From positions 1-45,669 of the forward strand of contig CASFZH010000021.1 of assembly GCA_949299115.1 (NCBI GenBank): a stretch of DNA of 45,669 nucleotides. The letters are read 5' to 3'. The notes beneath the pieces were generated by a model. It made no database searches and was not told where the DNA came from. It saw nothing but the letters and a program-made list of their open reading frames with translations. Source of the stretch: an uncultured Helicobacter sp. (GTDB lineage: Bacteria > Campylobacterota > Campylobacteria > Campylobacterales > Helicobacteraceae). The translations under genes were made by a program, and so were the position numbers. Below are positions 35,866-43,981 of the stretch, piece after piece. The number at the start of each line of letters is the position of its first letter. Position 1 is the stretch's first letter.

Positions 35866-36966
35866 TTATAATGTCTTCATATCAATTACATAACGAAATT
35901 TTGCCTTACCGGTAGTAAGATTAGTATAGGCTTCATTGATTTGGTTTGCCGCAATGATTTCAGTTTCTGGATAAATTTTATGCTTTAAAGAAAAATCAAG
36001 CATTTCTTGTGTCTCTTTCATGCCACCAATAAGTGAACCATAAACTTTCTTATTCGCCTGAAACACAAGCCTTGTGATGTCATTTTTCACACTCTCACCT
36101 TCTGGTGGTAGCCCTACAATCGCCATTTCTCCACCGTGTTTTAAGAGATTCACATATACCATTGGGTCATACTTTGTGGGAATGGTAGAAATGATAAAAT
36201 CAAATCGCTCTTGCACCACATTCGAATCTGTGGTATCATAGAGCTTTTTAGCCCCCATGGCTAGTGCTTCCTTCTCTTTCTTTTTATTTCGTGCAAAGAC
36301 ATAAATCTCTGCACCCATTTGCAAGGCATATTTAACTGCCATCATACCAAGCCCACCAAAACCAGCTACACCGACTTTGGCACCTTTTGCAATCTTACTA
36401 AATTTCAATGGTGAATAAGTAGTAATCCCCGCACAAAGCAGAGGGGCGACTTTGTCAAGTGGGGCATTCTTTGGCACGGTTACAGCAAATTTTTCACTAA
36501 CTACGATATTATTGGAATAGCCGCCATAAGTTGGTTCATTATCATGGAAATAGTCCTTACAGTCATAAGTGAAGACGGTTTTTCCACGTTCACAAAACTG
36601 CTCATTACTTGCCTTACATGCCGCACACTCACCACAGCTATTAACCATGCAGCCTACACCGGCATAATCTCCAACCTTAAATTTCTTAACCTTACTGCCC
36701 ACTGCTACCACACGTCCTGCTATTTCATGACCCGGCACCATAGGATAGATTCCTTCTTTCCATTCACTGCGTGCAGAATGTATATCACTATGACAAATCC
36801 CAGCATATAAAATCTCAATCAAAATATCACCATCACCTAAAGAATGACGTGAAAACTCAAAAGGCTTGAAAACATCATTTTTATGTTGCACGGCATAACC
36901 CTTAGCACTGATACGTTTGCCCTCTTTGGCTTCATGGATACTTTTTTCTATTATTTGACTTTGCAT
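35866..36966 (-). CDS. Zinc-dependent NAD(P) alcohol dehydrogenase (cinnamyl-alcohol/YahK type)
   Basis: Medium-chain dehydrogenase that likely reduces aldehydes with NADPH, similar to H. pylori HP1104 and E. coli YahK. Catalytic zinc site GICHSDIH and GHEIAGRV; structural zinc cluster CGECAACKASNEQFC; coenzyme fold GVAGFGGLG. Length 366 aa from ATG 36966, which has a strong AAAGGAG. The frame is open for another ~53 codons upstream (see 36967-37125). Single gene under a MerR-style promoter. Aldehyde detoxification is the probable role; the true substrate is unknown. Confidence 0.88.
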   Translation of the reverse strand: MQSQIIEKSIHEAKEGKRISAKGYAVQHKNDVFKPFEFSRHSLGDGDILIEILYAGICHSDIHSARSEWKEGIYPMVPGHEIAGRVVAVGSKVKKFKVGDYAGVGCMVNSCGECAACKASNEQFCERGKTVFTYDCKDYFHDNEPTYGGYSNNIVVSEKFAVTVPKNAPLDKVAPLLCAGITTYSPLKFSKIAKGAKVGVAGFGGLGMMAVKYALQMGAEIYVFARNKKKEKEALAMGAKKLYDTTDSNVVQERFDFIISTIPTKYDPMVYVNLLKHGGEMAIVGLPPEGESVKNDITRLVFQANKKVYGSLIGGMKETQEMLDFSLKHKIYPETEIIAANQINEAYTNLTTGKAKFRYVIDMKTL

Positions 36967-37125
36967 ATTGTCTCCTTTTTTATGAGTTGTTGTTTTCAAA
37001 ATAGATGCACCGCTAGATTCAGAAGCATTTAAAAAAGAGTTGCCACCTAGTGTGCTAAAAGCGAATGCACCGCTTAGAATCTTTGTGCTATTTTTAAGTT
37101 TCTTTTTAAAAGTAGAAAATCCAAA
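36967..37125 (-). other. In-frame upstream segment resembling a lost signal peptide
   Basis: The adh frame extends upstream without a stop to the TAG at 37126. It reads FKKKLKNSTKILSGAFAFST then LGGNSFLNASESSGAS before joining the adh start: a basic stretch, a weakly hydrophobic core and an Ala-rich possible cleavage site. No ATG or GTG exists in this segment (only a TTG at 36999). It may be the fossil of an exported form of the enzyme whose start codon was lost, or an untranslated leader that happens to be open. Confidence 0.35.
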
Positions 37126-37151
37126 CTATGCTAATATGGATTCTAAACACA

Positions 37152-37182
37152 ATTATAAAGAATGAGAGCTACTCTAAGTCAA
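37152..37182 (-). promoter_or_regulatory. MerR/NmlR-type promoter of the alcohol dehydrogenase
   Basis: On the minus strand TTGACT (-35, 37177-37182) and TATAAT (-10, 37152-37157) are separated by 19 nt, longer than the usual 17. The spacer begins TAGAGTAGCTCT, so CTTGACTTAGAGT is followed by an inverted CTCT. A 19-nt spacer with dyad symmetry is the hallmark of promoters controlled by MerR-family activators, including the aldehyde-responsive AdhR/NmlR group. No such regulator gene lies in the window. Confidence 0.55.
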
Positions 37183-37253
37183 GAGTTTTAAGCATTATTT
37201 GTATATTTGACTCATATTTTTATATATTTAAACAGATTCTTGGAAAGACTACA

Positions 37254-38588
37254 TTATGGCGATTCCAAAATAGTTGTTATCATATCAGTATTGTAAGCAA
37301 CATTAATTTGAGACCTATTCAGTAGGGGATAATGCGATAAAATATCTACAATTTCATGATAATTAACAAGATAATAGTTGTGAATAGATGCAAAAAGCGA
37401 ATGCTGATTAAAGATTTCTTTGCCGCTTAATAATACACTATGAAAATTGGCTACTTCGAGCGGATTATGCCCACCTATTTTCTCAAATGCCCCACCAAGT
37501 ATCACAATATCGCTTATAGCATAGAGATTAATGAGTTCTCCCATAGCATCAACTAAAAGGATTTCGCAATCCAATGCATCAAAATATAATCCGCTTTTTA
37601 ATACATGATGTTCTGATTTTGAGGGTAAATCGTATGCATACTCATTGGTATCATGTGTCTGTTTTATATCACTAAAACGCAATGTTTTAAAGTCTTTTAT
37701 ACAAAGATTATAGACTTCATTAAAACGTTCAGGATGGCGAGGGACAATTATGAACAATGCTTTATCGTGTTTTTTTGTGATATGATCAGATGGAGTTGGA
37801 TTATATAAATGTGTGTGATTATATGGGGATTCTAAGGGTATTGAGGTATTTGTCGTTTGCCACAAAGTCCGTAATTTTTTAAATGATTCTAAAATATATT
37901 TTTCTTCATTAGCATGTGTGCTTGCTGCAATAATTATCAATCTCTTCGGTTTTAGATATAATCTTGTTAGCGTAATCGGAATGGTTGCTTTAATGTTGCC
38001 CAGCACCATGACATGTTTTGCCCCAAGCTTTTTTAATCTGATAGCATCATCATTACTTTGTGCATAGACATAATCAATATAGGAAAATAGATGAGTATAA
38101 AAAAATCTTAGGGCATAATAACGATTGAAACTGTGAGTTGAGATTCTTGCGTTGACAAGTTTTATTATTGCGTTATTTTTTTTCGCGATGACAAAAAGCA
38201 TAAGCCATAATTCAGCTTCAAAGACTAAAAGCATTTTGCATTTTGGAGTGTAAAATGGTAATAAACTTTCAAAAGGCAGATAAGCTATCGTGAGATGCTT
38301 CATATCTTTATACAATTTTAAAGCTTGGTTGTATCCTGTTTGTGTGATAACAGTTAAAAAAATACTTCGTGTTTTGGGAATAGATTGCATAAGAGTTTGC
38401 AGAGAGCTCACTTCGCCAAATGAACAAGCATGAAGCCATATATCATAATGCTGTTTGCTATAATTTTTAGGACATAAAAAACGCAATGGAATGCTTTGCC
38501 TATATTTTTGCTGTAATGCCAATATGCAAAGCAATGGTAATGCAATAATATGGACTATCCACACAAGTCCATAATATATCTTTGCCAT
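37254..38588 (-). CDS. waaA: 3-deoxy-D-manno-octulosonic acid (Kdo) transferase
   Basis: Adds Kdo to lipid A precursor at the inner membrane, an essential step of lipopolysaccharide core synthesis. An N-terminal membrane anchor (GLVWIVHIIALPLLCILAL) is followed by IWLHACSFGEVSSLQTLM, FLTVITQTGYNQA, LPFESLLPFY, the catalytic-region FEAELWLML, VLGNIKAT, IIVPRHPERF and LGGAFEKIGGHNPLEVANF. Length 444 aa is slightly above the usual ~400-425. It lies 20 nt after the zinc-ribbon gene and belongs to the nif3 - zinc-ribbon - waaA group, which matches H. pylori HP0959-HP0957. Confidence 0.93.
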   Translation of the reverse strand: MAKIYYGLVWIVHIIALPLLCILALQQKYRQSIPLRFLCPKNYSKQHYDIWLHACSFGEVSSLQTLMQSIPKTRSIFLTVITQTGYNQALKLYKDMKHLTIAYLPFESLLPFYTPKCKMLLVFEAELWLMLFVIAKKNNAIIKLVNARISTHSFNRYYALRFFYTHLFSYIDYVYAQSNDDAIRLKKLGAKHVMVLGNIKATIPITLTRLYLKPKRLIIIAASTHANEEKYILESFKKLRTLWQTTNTSIPLESPYNHTHLYNPTPSDHITKKHDKALFIIVPRHPERFNEVYNLCIKDFKTLRFSDIKQTHDTNEYAYDLPSKSEHHVLKSGLYFDALDCEILLVDAMGELINLYAISDIVILGGAFEKIGGHNPLEVANFHSVLLSGKEIFNQHSLFASIHNYYLVNYHEIVDILSHYPLLNRSQINVAYNTDMITTILESP

Positions 38589-38608
38589 TAATAGCTCAGT
38601 GTCTATCT

Positions 38609-39328
38609 TTATACTTGTTCAAGCAAAGCCACATCATACAAAATACGTCCGCAATGAGGACAATGGACAATCTCTATTCCTTTTTTTACGTCGCTTATAT
38701 TTTTATCATTGAGTTTGATAAAGCAACCACCACAAGCTTCCTTATATATAGCAGTTACACTTGAATTGCCAGCCCATTTACGTATTTTTTCATATAATCC
38801 CAAGACTGTTGGATCCATGTTTAATGCAACATCTTGACGTCGTGCACTCACTTTATCTTGTTGAGATTTTATTGTATCTATTTCATCTTTACATGAAGAT
38901 TCCATATCTGCAATTTCTGCTTCAAGCTTTACGATATTTTCATCTAAGACGATGATACGTTCCTTAGCATTTTTTATTTCTTTTTCAAATAATGCTATTT
39001 CATCATTAAATGAAGTAGTTTTTTCACGTAAAATATCTTCTTCCATACCAAGATTTTTCATTTCTTTTTCACTCTTACTATCCTTCAGTCTTTCACGAAT
39101 TTTTTCAATTTCAGCCGAAAGTAATGCCAATTCACCATTGCTTTTGTTTAGTAATTCATGTTTTTTATCAAGCATTATTTGCAATTCTTGTTTTTCTTTT
39201 TCATATCGCATTTTCTCATCTGTTTTTGCATATATTGGGGCTTTTTTTTCTTCAATTATTGGATTATATTTTGCCACTTCTAAATCAAATTTGTTCACTT
39301 CAATAAGTTTTTTTAAATTTTCATTCAT
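38609..39328 (-). CDS. Coiled-coil zinc-ribbon protein (HP0958/FlgZ-like)
   Basis: A 239-aa protein with a long antiparallel coiled coil (about residues 35-165, Glu/Lys/Leu-rich) and a C-terminal C4 zinc ribbon with C199, C202, C223 and C226 (ACGGC and HCPHC). The H. pylori homologue HP0958 (FlgZ) stabilises RpoN and binds flaA mRNA, so it is needed for flagella. The length and gene order agree with that homologue. It lies 13 nt downstream of the nif3-like gene. Confidence 0.88.
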   Translation of the reverse strand: MNENLKKLIEVNKFDLEVAKYNPIIEEKKAPIYAKTDEKMRYEKEKQELQIMLDKKHELLNKSNGELALLSAEIEKIRERLKDSKSEKEMKNLGMEEDILREKTTSFNDEIALFEKEIKNAKERIIVLDENIVKLEAEIADMESSCKDEIDTIKSQQDKVSARRQDVALNMDPTVLGLYEKIRKWAGNSSVTAIYKEACGGCFIKLNDKNISDVKKGIEIVHCPHCGRILYDVALLEQV

Positions 39329-39341
39329 ACTAAAGAATCTC

Positions 39342-40091
39342 CTAAATATAACAAAATGGATTGTGAGAATGTAGAATTATAGCTTGAATATTGTGCAATT
39401 GCAAAATTTTTGCTACTAAATTAGCAAAAATACATTCACTTTCAAAATGTCTTATATCTATAAAACTTATTCCATTGCTATTAGCAATCATGGCATCATG
39501 ATATTTTATATCACCTGTGATAATGCAATCCCCTCTTTTTGCAATCATATATGATGAAGCATTGCTACCACAAGTAATATAAAGAGTATTAGTGGTATCT
39601 GTGCCTTTAGAATAGCGAATATATTGAATCTGCAATTTCTTTTTAATATGGAGCGCAAGAGATTCTATTGTGATATCTTGTGATACTGTAGAATAAAGAC
39701 GACTAAAGTCTTTCGTGGTACTATAATGAAAGCCCAATGCTTCAAGTTCTAAAGCATTACTCAATGATTCATTAAGGTGTGTTATATCAAAATTTGTGTG
39801 CATAGCAATGACACAAATTTCCTTTTGTATACATTTCGCTATTAAATTGCAAGGATATACGTCATCGTTAAAATTTTGCAATGGTTTGAAGATAATGGGG
39901 TGATGCACAATTACTATACTTTGGGGTTGGATAGAATCTAGTATTTGATAGTCTAACTCCAATGCGGTATAAATATGCCTACATAATGATTCCATGCTGC
40001 CAATATTAAGACCGCTATTATCCCATTTTGCTTGTAATTCAAATGGACTTATAGTAGCTAGTAGATTATAGATTTCTGCAACTTTATACAT
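39342..40091 (-). CDS. Nif3-like dinuclear metal center protein
   Basis: Member of the NIF3/DUF34 family, often annotated GTP cyclohydrolase I type 2, of still debated function. Metal-binding pattern: IVHHPIIFKPL, CVIAMHTNFDI, then GDIKYHDAM and DIRHFESE near the C terminus. Length 249 aa is normal for the short form without the inserted PII-like domain. First gene of the nif3 - zinc-ribbon - waaA set. Confidence 0.9.
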   Translation of the reverse strand: MYKVAEIYNLLATISPFELQAKWDNSGLNIGSMESLCRHIYTALELDYQILDSIQPQSIVIVHHPIIFKPLQNFNDDVYPCNLIAKCIQKEICVIAMHTNFDITHLNESLSNALELEALGFHYSTTKDFSRLYSTVSQDITIESLALHIKKKLQIQYIRYSKGTDTTNTLYITCGSNASSYMIAKRGDCIITGDIKYHDAMIANSNGISFIDIRHFESECIFANLVAKILQLHNIQAIILHSHNPFCYI

Positions 40092-40251
40092 TTAGATTCC
40101 TTAATTAATTGCTTTATAATCATATTGTATGATAATGATTGAATGAGGCAGTTATTTAAAAATATTTTATAGAAGAAATATGACTCTAACATATAAAATT
40201 TATTACAATAAATTCTGATTCTAAATAGATTGATTTTTCAGTATAATACAA

Positions 40252-40328
40252 TGGCGTGCTCGGAGGGATTCAAACCCCCGACCTACAGGACCGCAACCTG
40301 TTGCTCTATTCAGCTGAGCTACGAGCAC
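40252..40328 (-). tRNA. tRNA-Arg (anticodon GCG)
   Basis: A complete 77-nt cloverleaf with encoded CCA. Acceptor GTGCTCG/CGAGCAC, D stem GCTC/GAGC, anticodon stem ACAGG/CCTGT, loop TTGCGGT giving anticodon GCG (Arg, codons CGC and CGU), T stem GGGGG/CCCTC with one G-U pair, discriminator G. The arginine identity base A20 is present. The normally invariant G19-C56 tertiary pair is replaced by A19-U56 (D-loop AGCTGAATA, T-loop TTTGAAT). Most bacteria read CGN with ACG (inosine), so a GCG anticodon is notable. Confidence 0.95.
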
Positions 40329-40352
40329 AACAGTGATAAAAACAAGAGGCTA

Positions 40353-40358
40353 ATTATA
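40353..40358 (-). promoter_or_regulatory. -10 box of the tRNA-Arg gene
   Basis: TATAAT on the minus strand lies 25 nt before the tRNA 5' end, preceded by a strongly A/T-rich stretch in place of a -35, as usual for Helicobacter housekeeping promoters. Confidence 0.5.
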
Positions 40359-40413
40359 GCAAATATTTTATAAAATAAACCTTATATCATAATTTAAGTA
40401 CAATAAACTCTAA

Positions 40414-41757
40414 TTATGACGAATACACTACTTGCGTAAATTTCTGTAATATATTGACAAAATTTGGAAAAGAGGTTTGAATACATTCACAATCCTGTAT
40501 TTCTCCACCACACACACACGCAGCAATGGCGAAACTCATGGCAATTCGATGGTCTCCTTTTGAATCTACTTTAGCATAATGTAATTCGCCACCAATTATA
40601 TCAAATCCATCTTCATATTCTTGCGTTTTTATTCCAAATTGCCGCAATCCCTCTAACACGACAGCAATTCTATCACTTTCTTTTACACGTAATTCACCTG
40701 CATTACGTATTTTTGATACACCTTTTGCCATACTACATGCAATACTTAAAGCCGGGATTTCATCAATGAGCCATGCAATATTTTCCGTGATTTCCACTGC
40801 ATTAAGGCTTGCATACTGAATCGTAATATCCGCACTACTTTCACAATCAGTCTTTTTATTTTCATAGCTTATGGAAGCACCCATTTTTTCTAAGATTCTA
40901 AAAGCTTCAATGCGGGTTTTATTTATCATAACGCGTTTAAGAGTAATGCAGGAATTTGGAGTAATAGATGCTAAAACTGCGAAAAAAAAGGCAGATGAAG
41001 GATCATTTGGAATCTGTATTTCAAATCCTTTCAATGGTGGCTTTTGCTTATCAAATGCGTGAAATGGCGTGATAATGATTGCATCATTTTTAATATGAAT
41101 ATAATTATGATTCTGAAATGTTTGCAGCATATTTTCAGTATGATTACGACTCAGCGAAGATTCTGTGTATTGTGATACTTCGTGTGATTGTAGCCCAGCT
41201 AGAATCATTGCACTTTTTACTTGAGCCGATGAAAGAGGAGAGTGGTATGTAAAGCCTGATAAAGAGTGATTTGTAGGGATAATGCTAAGAGGTGCTACTT
41301 GGCTACTTCCTTTCTTTGTCAAGACTTCTCGTGCAACAATATTTGCACCAATTTCTTTTAAAGGATTGATAATTCTACCCATAGGACGTGCATGCAAATA
41401 TATATCACCACACAAAACCGCATAGATATTTGCCCCAGCTAAAAGTCCACTAAAAAGTCTCATTGTTGTACCGGAATTACCGCAATACAAAACATCATGA
41501 GGTGTTTGTAAGCCATTTTTTGGTGGAGTAAGCAATAAGTCGTTGTTATCAGATAGTGTATATGTGAGTCCCAAACTCTCTGCAATTTTAAGACTTCTTA
41601 AAGTGTCTTCTGCATGTAAAAAATGAGAAACTCTACAAGTGTTATCAGCAAAAAGTGCCAACATGCAAACGCGATGGGACATTGATTTATCACTTGCGTG
41701 TATATCTATATCTATCTGAATATGTTTCTGCGTAATTGGAGTAATAATAAGATTCAT
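40414..41757 (-). CDS. aroA: 3-phosphoshikimate 1-carboxyvinyltransferase (EPSP synthase)
   Basis: Sixth step of the shikimate pathway: joins phosphoenolpyruvate to shikimate-3-phosphate. Motifs: SDKSMSHRVCML near the N terminus, CGNSGTTMRLFSGLLAG, SPLSSAQVKSAMILAGL, IPNDPSSAFFF, DEIPALSIA, GELRVKESDRIAVV and KGDHRIAMSFAIAAC. The basic Lys and Arg of the active site are in place. I chose ATG 41757 (AAAGGG upstream; 447 aa) over the in-frame start at 41778. Chorismate made by this pathway also feeds MqnA. Confidence 0.96.
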   Translation of the reverse strand: MNLIITPITQKHIQIDIDIHASDKSMSHRVCMLALFADNTCRVSHFLHAEDTLRSLKIAESLGLTYTLSDNNDLLLTPPKNGLQTPHDVLYCGNSGTTMRLFSGLLAGANIYAVLCGDIYLHARPMGRIINPLKEIGANIVAREVLTKKGSSQVAPLSIIPTNHSLSGFTYHSPLSSAQVKSAMILAGLQSHEVSQYTESSLSRNHTENMLQTFQNHNYIHIKNDAIIITPFHAFDKQKPPLKGFEIQIPNDPSSAFFFAVLASITPNSCITLKRVMINKTRIEAFRILEKMGASISYENKKTDCESSADITIQYASLNAVEITENIAWLIDEIPALSIACSMAKGVSKIRNAGELRVKESDRIAVVLEGLRQFGIKTQEYEDGFDIIGGELHYAKVDSKGDHRIAMSFAIAACVCGGEIQDCECIQTSFPNFVNILQKFTQVVYSS

Positions 41758-42018
41758 ACTAACCCTTTGTAGTATCATTTATGAGTGATAATAAATGCAA
41801 ATTTGCGATTTCATATAATAGCATTATATCCTAAAATCCTTGATTCATATTTTCCCATACTATTAATTACATAAAGATTGCATACATTCTAAAAATCATA
41901 ATATATTTTTTACATTTATAAGATTGCTGTTAGCATTGAGATTCTAAAATTAGAAAATTTTCCAAATCGATGTTTCGTTGTGCTATTCAAAGTCCATTCA
42001 CAGTTATAAAAATCTTTT

Positions 42019-42043
42019 AGAATCTACTATAAAAATAGATTCT
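42019..42043. repeat. 8-bp inverted repeat of AGAATCT type
   Basis: AGAATCTA (42019-42026) and TAGATTCT (42036-42043) pair around a 9-nt AT-rich loop in the ~510-nt gap between aroA and the E1 pseudogene. It resembles the hairpins at 35.5-35.75 kb. Confidence 0.4.
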
Positions 42044-42077
42044 TATACACCACATTCTAAGGATTCTTAGATTACTC

Positions 42078-42121
42078 TATGCCCTATGCATTCTCTTTTT
42101 CAAGATATTGCATAGGGCATA
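42078..42121. repeat. 13-bp perfect inverted repeat with 18-nt loop
   Basis: TATGCCCTATGCA (42078-42090) and TGCATAGGGCATA (42109-42121) pair exactly. The stem is richer in G/C than its surroundings. No T-run follows on either strand. It lies downstream of the E1 pseudogene (minus strand) and upstream of aroA. Nothing else is supported in 41779-42289. Confidence 0.55.
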
Positions 42122-42289
42122 TATGAGTTGTGTCAAACAATCAAATAATGCGAGATTATACAAGGATACATTCTTATACCCTATTAGTATTTATTTTTTG
42201 CACCACTTCGCAAGTTCTCTCCAAACAATACCACATAACATAATTATAATAAGACTTTTTATTGGATAATAAAAATCTTTTCAGTTCAC

Positions 42290-43235
42290 TTAAGATTCCA
42301 ATATGGCTAAAGCTTTTTTATATTTTCTCTTGTTGTATGTATAAAAAATAATAAATTTTTCAGAATCTTTCGCATAAAGAAGCAATTCTTCAAAGTCTTT
42401 ATGTAGGTTTTTAAATGGGGTATGCCAATAACAATGCGATACAAGAAGTTACATGTGGTACAATCATCTCTCCTGTACTTATAGAATGTGCATCAAACCC
42501 ACCTGCCACATACATTGGGATATTCTTAGTCCAAACATATCTACCAATTTTTATAGAAGCATATCTTATGTAAAGTTCATCTGCACTACTAATCATAGCC
42601 GTATCACTAGGTATATAGTCCTCTAAAACACTCAAAGGCATAATCTTTTCATTAAAGCATTTGATAGTAAGCTGTGAATATATCTTTTGAAATATTCTTT
42701 TAAGCCCCACATTTGTATTGACTGCGATTGGTTTTAATCGAATAGAAATGCTTATTATGTGAGAATCATCAAGTTTTTTATAATCGATAAAGACAAAATT
42801 TCCAATCCCCATTCTAGCCAACAAAATAGCAATACTAGAGCCAACGCTACCCAAACAAAAAGCACCACTTTTTATTCTTTAGAATCTCTTGCGATACAGC
42901 ACCATCTTGTTGTAGAATCAAGTCATCGAAAAACTGTCTTATAATCTTGGATTTGGGCTTTCATTTTTTACCACAGTAATTAAGTCTCTATCTAAAAGAA
43001 ATGTAGTAAAATTCACAAGGCTTAAGATTCTATATCTAACTCTTTGGCTATTTCTAAAAGGCTCTTCGTCCCATCTAGGAATCTTAAAAAACCCTGCGAC
43101 TTCCTTGCTAGATTCTATAATAATTCTTTCTCGTGTTAATACGATAAAATTCTAATGTAAAAAAGTCAGCTTTTGTTCATTTTGTCTTAATACACTTCTA
43201 TAATTATCTTTGAGTTTACAGTTTATGTGGAACAT
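42290..43235 (-). pseudogene. MccB/ThiF-like E1 adenylating enzyme, decayed
   Basis: Joined across breaks, this minus-strand stretch reads as one ThiF-fold E1 enzyme like the microcin C adenylase MccB. An ATG at 43235 opens MFHINCKLKDNYRSVLRQNE; one TAG follows. Then come VAGFFKIPRWDEEPF and LLDRDLITVVKNESPNPRL; a shift gives RQFFDDLILQQDGAVSQEIL; another gives LGSVGSSIAILLARMGIGNF (nucleotide loop), ISSADELYIRY and VAGGFDAHSISTGEMIVPH; a last shift near 42420 gives HKDFEELLLYAKDSEKFIIF and ALAILES before the stop at 42290. There are at least one nonsense codon and three frameshifts, so it is not functional. It starts 6 nt after the 55-aa peptide gene. Confidence 0.6.
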
Positions 43236-43241
43236 TTAGTA

Positions 43242-43409
43242 TTACGCCACTCTAGAATCTAACTCTAAATATTCTTCCCAAGATTCTAAATCACTAGAAT
43301 CTTTGTCTGTATTTCTCGTGCAACAATCACTTCTAGGTACATTGCTACAACCAGCAGTGCATGTAGCGTTGGTCTCTTCTTGTATTTCTTTAAACTCTAA
43401 GGTAATCAT
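43242..43409 (-). CDS. 55-aa Cys-containing peptide, candidate modified-peptide precursor
   Basis: ATG 43409 has AGGAG seven nt upstream, one of the best ribosome binding sites in this region. The product is MITLEFKEIQEETNATCTAG, CSNVPRSDCCTRNTDKDSSD, LESWEEYLELDSRVA. Cysteines are C17, C21, C29 and C30, within a Ser/Thr/Cys-rich centre flanked by acidic, probably helical ends. There is no signal peptide or membrane span. Only 6 nt separate it from the decayed MccB-like E1 gene. A small peptide followed by a ThiF-type E1 is the layout of microcin C-like and other modified-peptide clusters, though the C terminus (Ala) is not the Asn of MccA. The function is inferred from layout only. Confidence 0.5.
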   Translation of the reverse strand: MITLEFKEIQEETNATCTAGCSNVPRSDCCTRNTDKDSSDLESWEEYLELDSRVA

Positions 43410-43789
43410 GAAGTATCTCCTATTTTCAGAATTGTGTGTATTCTACAAAATAAAAAACCAAGTCCTTAAAATAAGGTTTAAATATAAATTAAATCAGATA
43501 AATAAATTCATCAACATAAAGCTTCCTAAAATATAGAGGTTTTCTTAAAGTCAAATTTATAGTCATCAATGCAGAATCTTTCTAAGATTTACCACATCTC
43601 CACAAAAATGTCTTATTTTAGAATCATTTTTACTATTTATAATAGTACAGAATCTAAAGTTACAGAATTTAAAACTACCAAGAGTTTTTAAATGCAAGTA
43701 TGAAAATAGCATATACATGGATACATAAACTTTTAGTTGGTATTTTTTTGTTATACTTTAGACTCTATTCAAAGTCGAAGGTATCATAA

Positions 43790-43981
43790 ATGAGCAATTG
43801 GGTTGTTATATTAATGCTTGGTGTATCTCTATTTATGGGTTTTATGGGGCTAATTGCTTTTTTATGGGGATTAAAAAACGGACAATTTGAAGATAAAGAA
43901 AAAATGATGCAGGGTGTGCTTTTTGATAGCACACAAGATTTAAATAACAGCATAAAGCAAAGCAAAAAGGATAGAACATGA
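43790..43981 (+). CDS. ccoS: cbb3-type cytochrome oxidase assembly protein CcoS
   Basis: A 63-aa protein with one N-terminal membrane span (WVVILMLGVSLFMGFMGLIAFLWGL) followed by the typical NGQFEDKE and GVLFDS. CcoS is needed for cofactor insertion (heme and copper) into cbb3 oxidase, the terminal oxidase of Helicobacter. GAAGGT precedes the ATG and TATACT at 43752-43757 is a likely -10. Its end overlaps the next gene by 4 nt. Confidence 0.88.
   Translation: MSNWVVILMLGVSLFMGFMGLIAFLWGLKNGQFEDKEKMMQGVLFDSTQDLNNSIKQSKKDRT

Noticed and set aside
43303-43536. 77-aa plus-strand frame
   Set aside because: It lies opposite the 55-aa peptide gene and has no ribosome binding site or family pattern.
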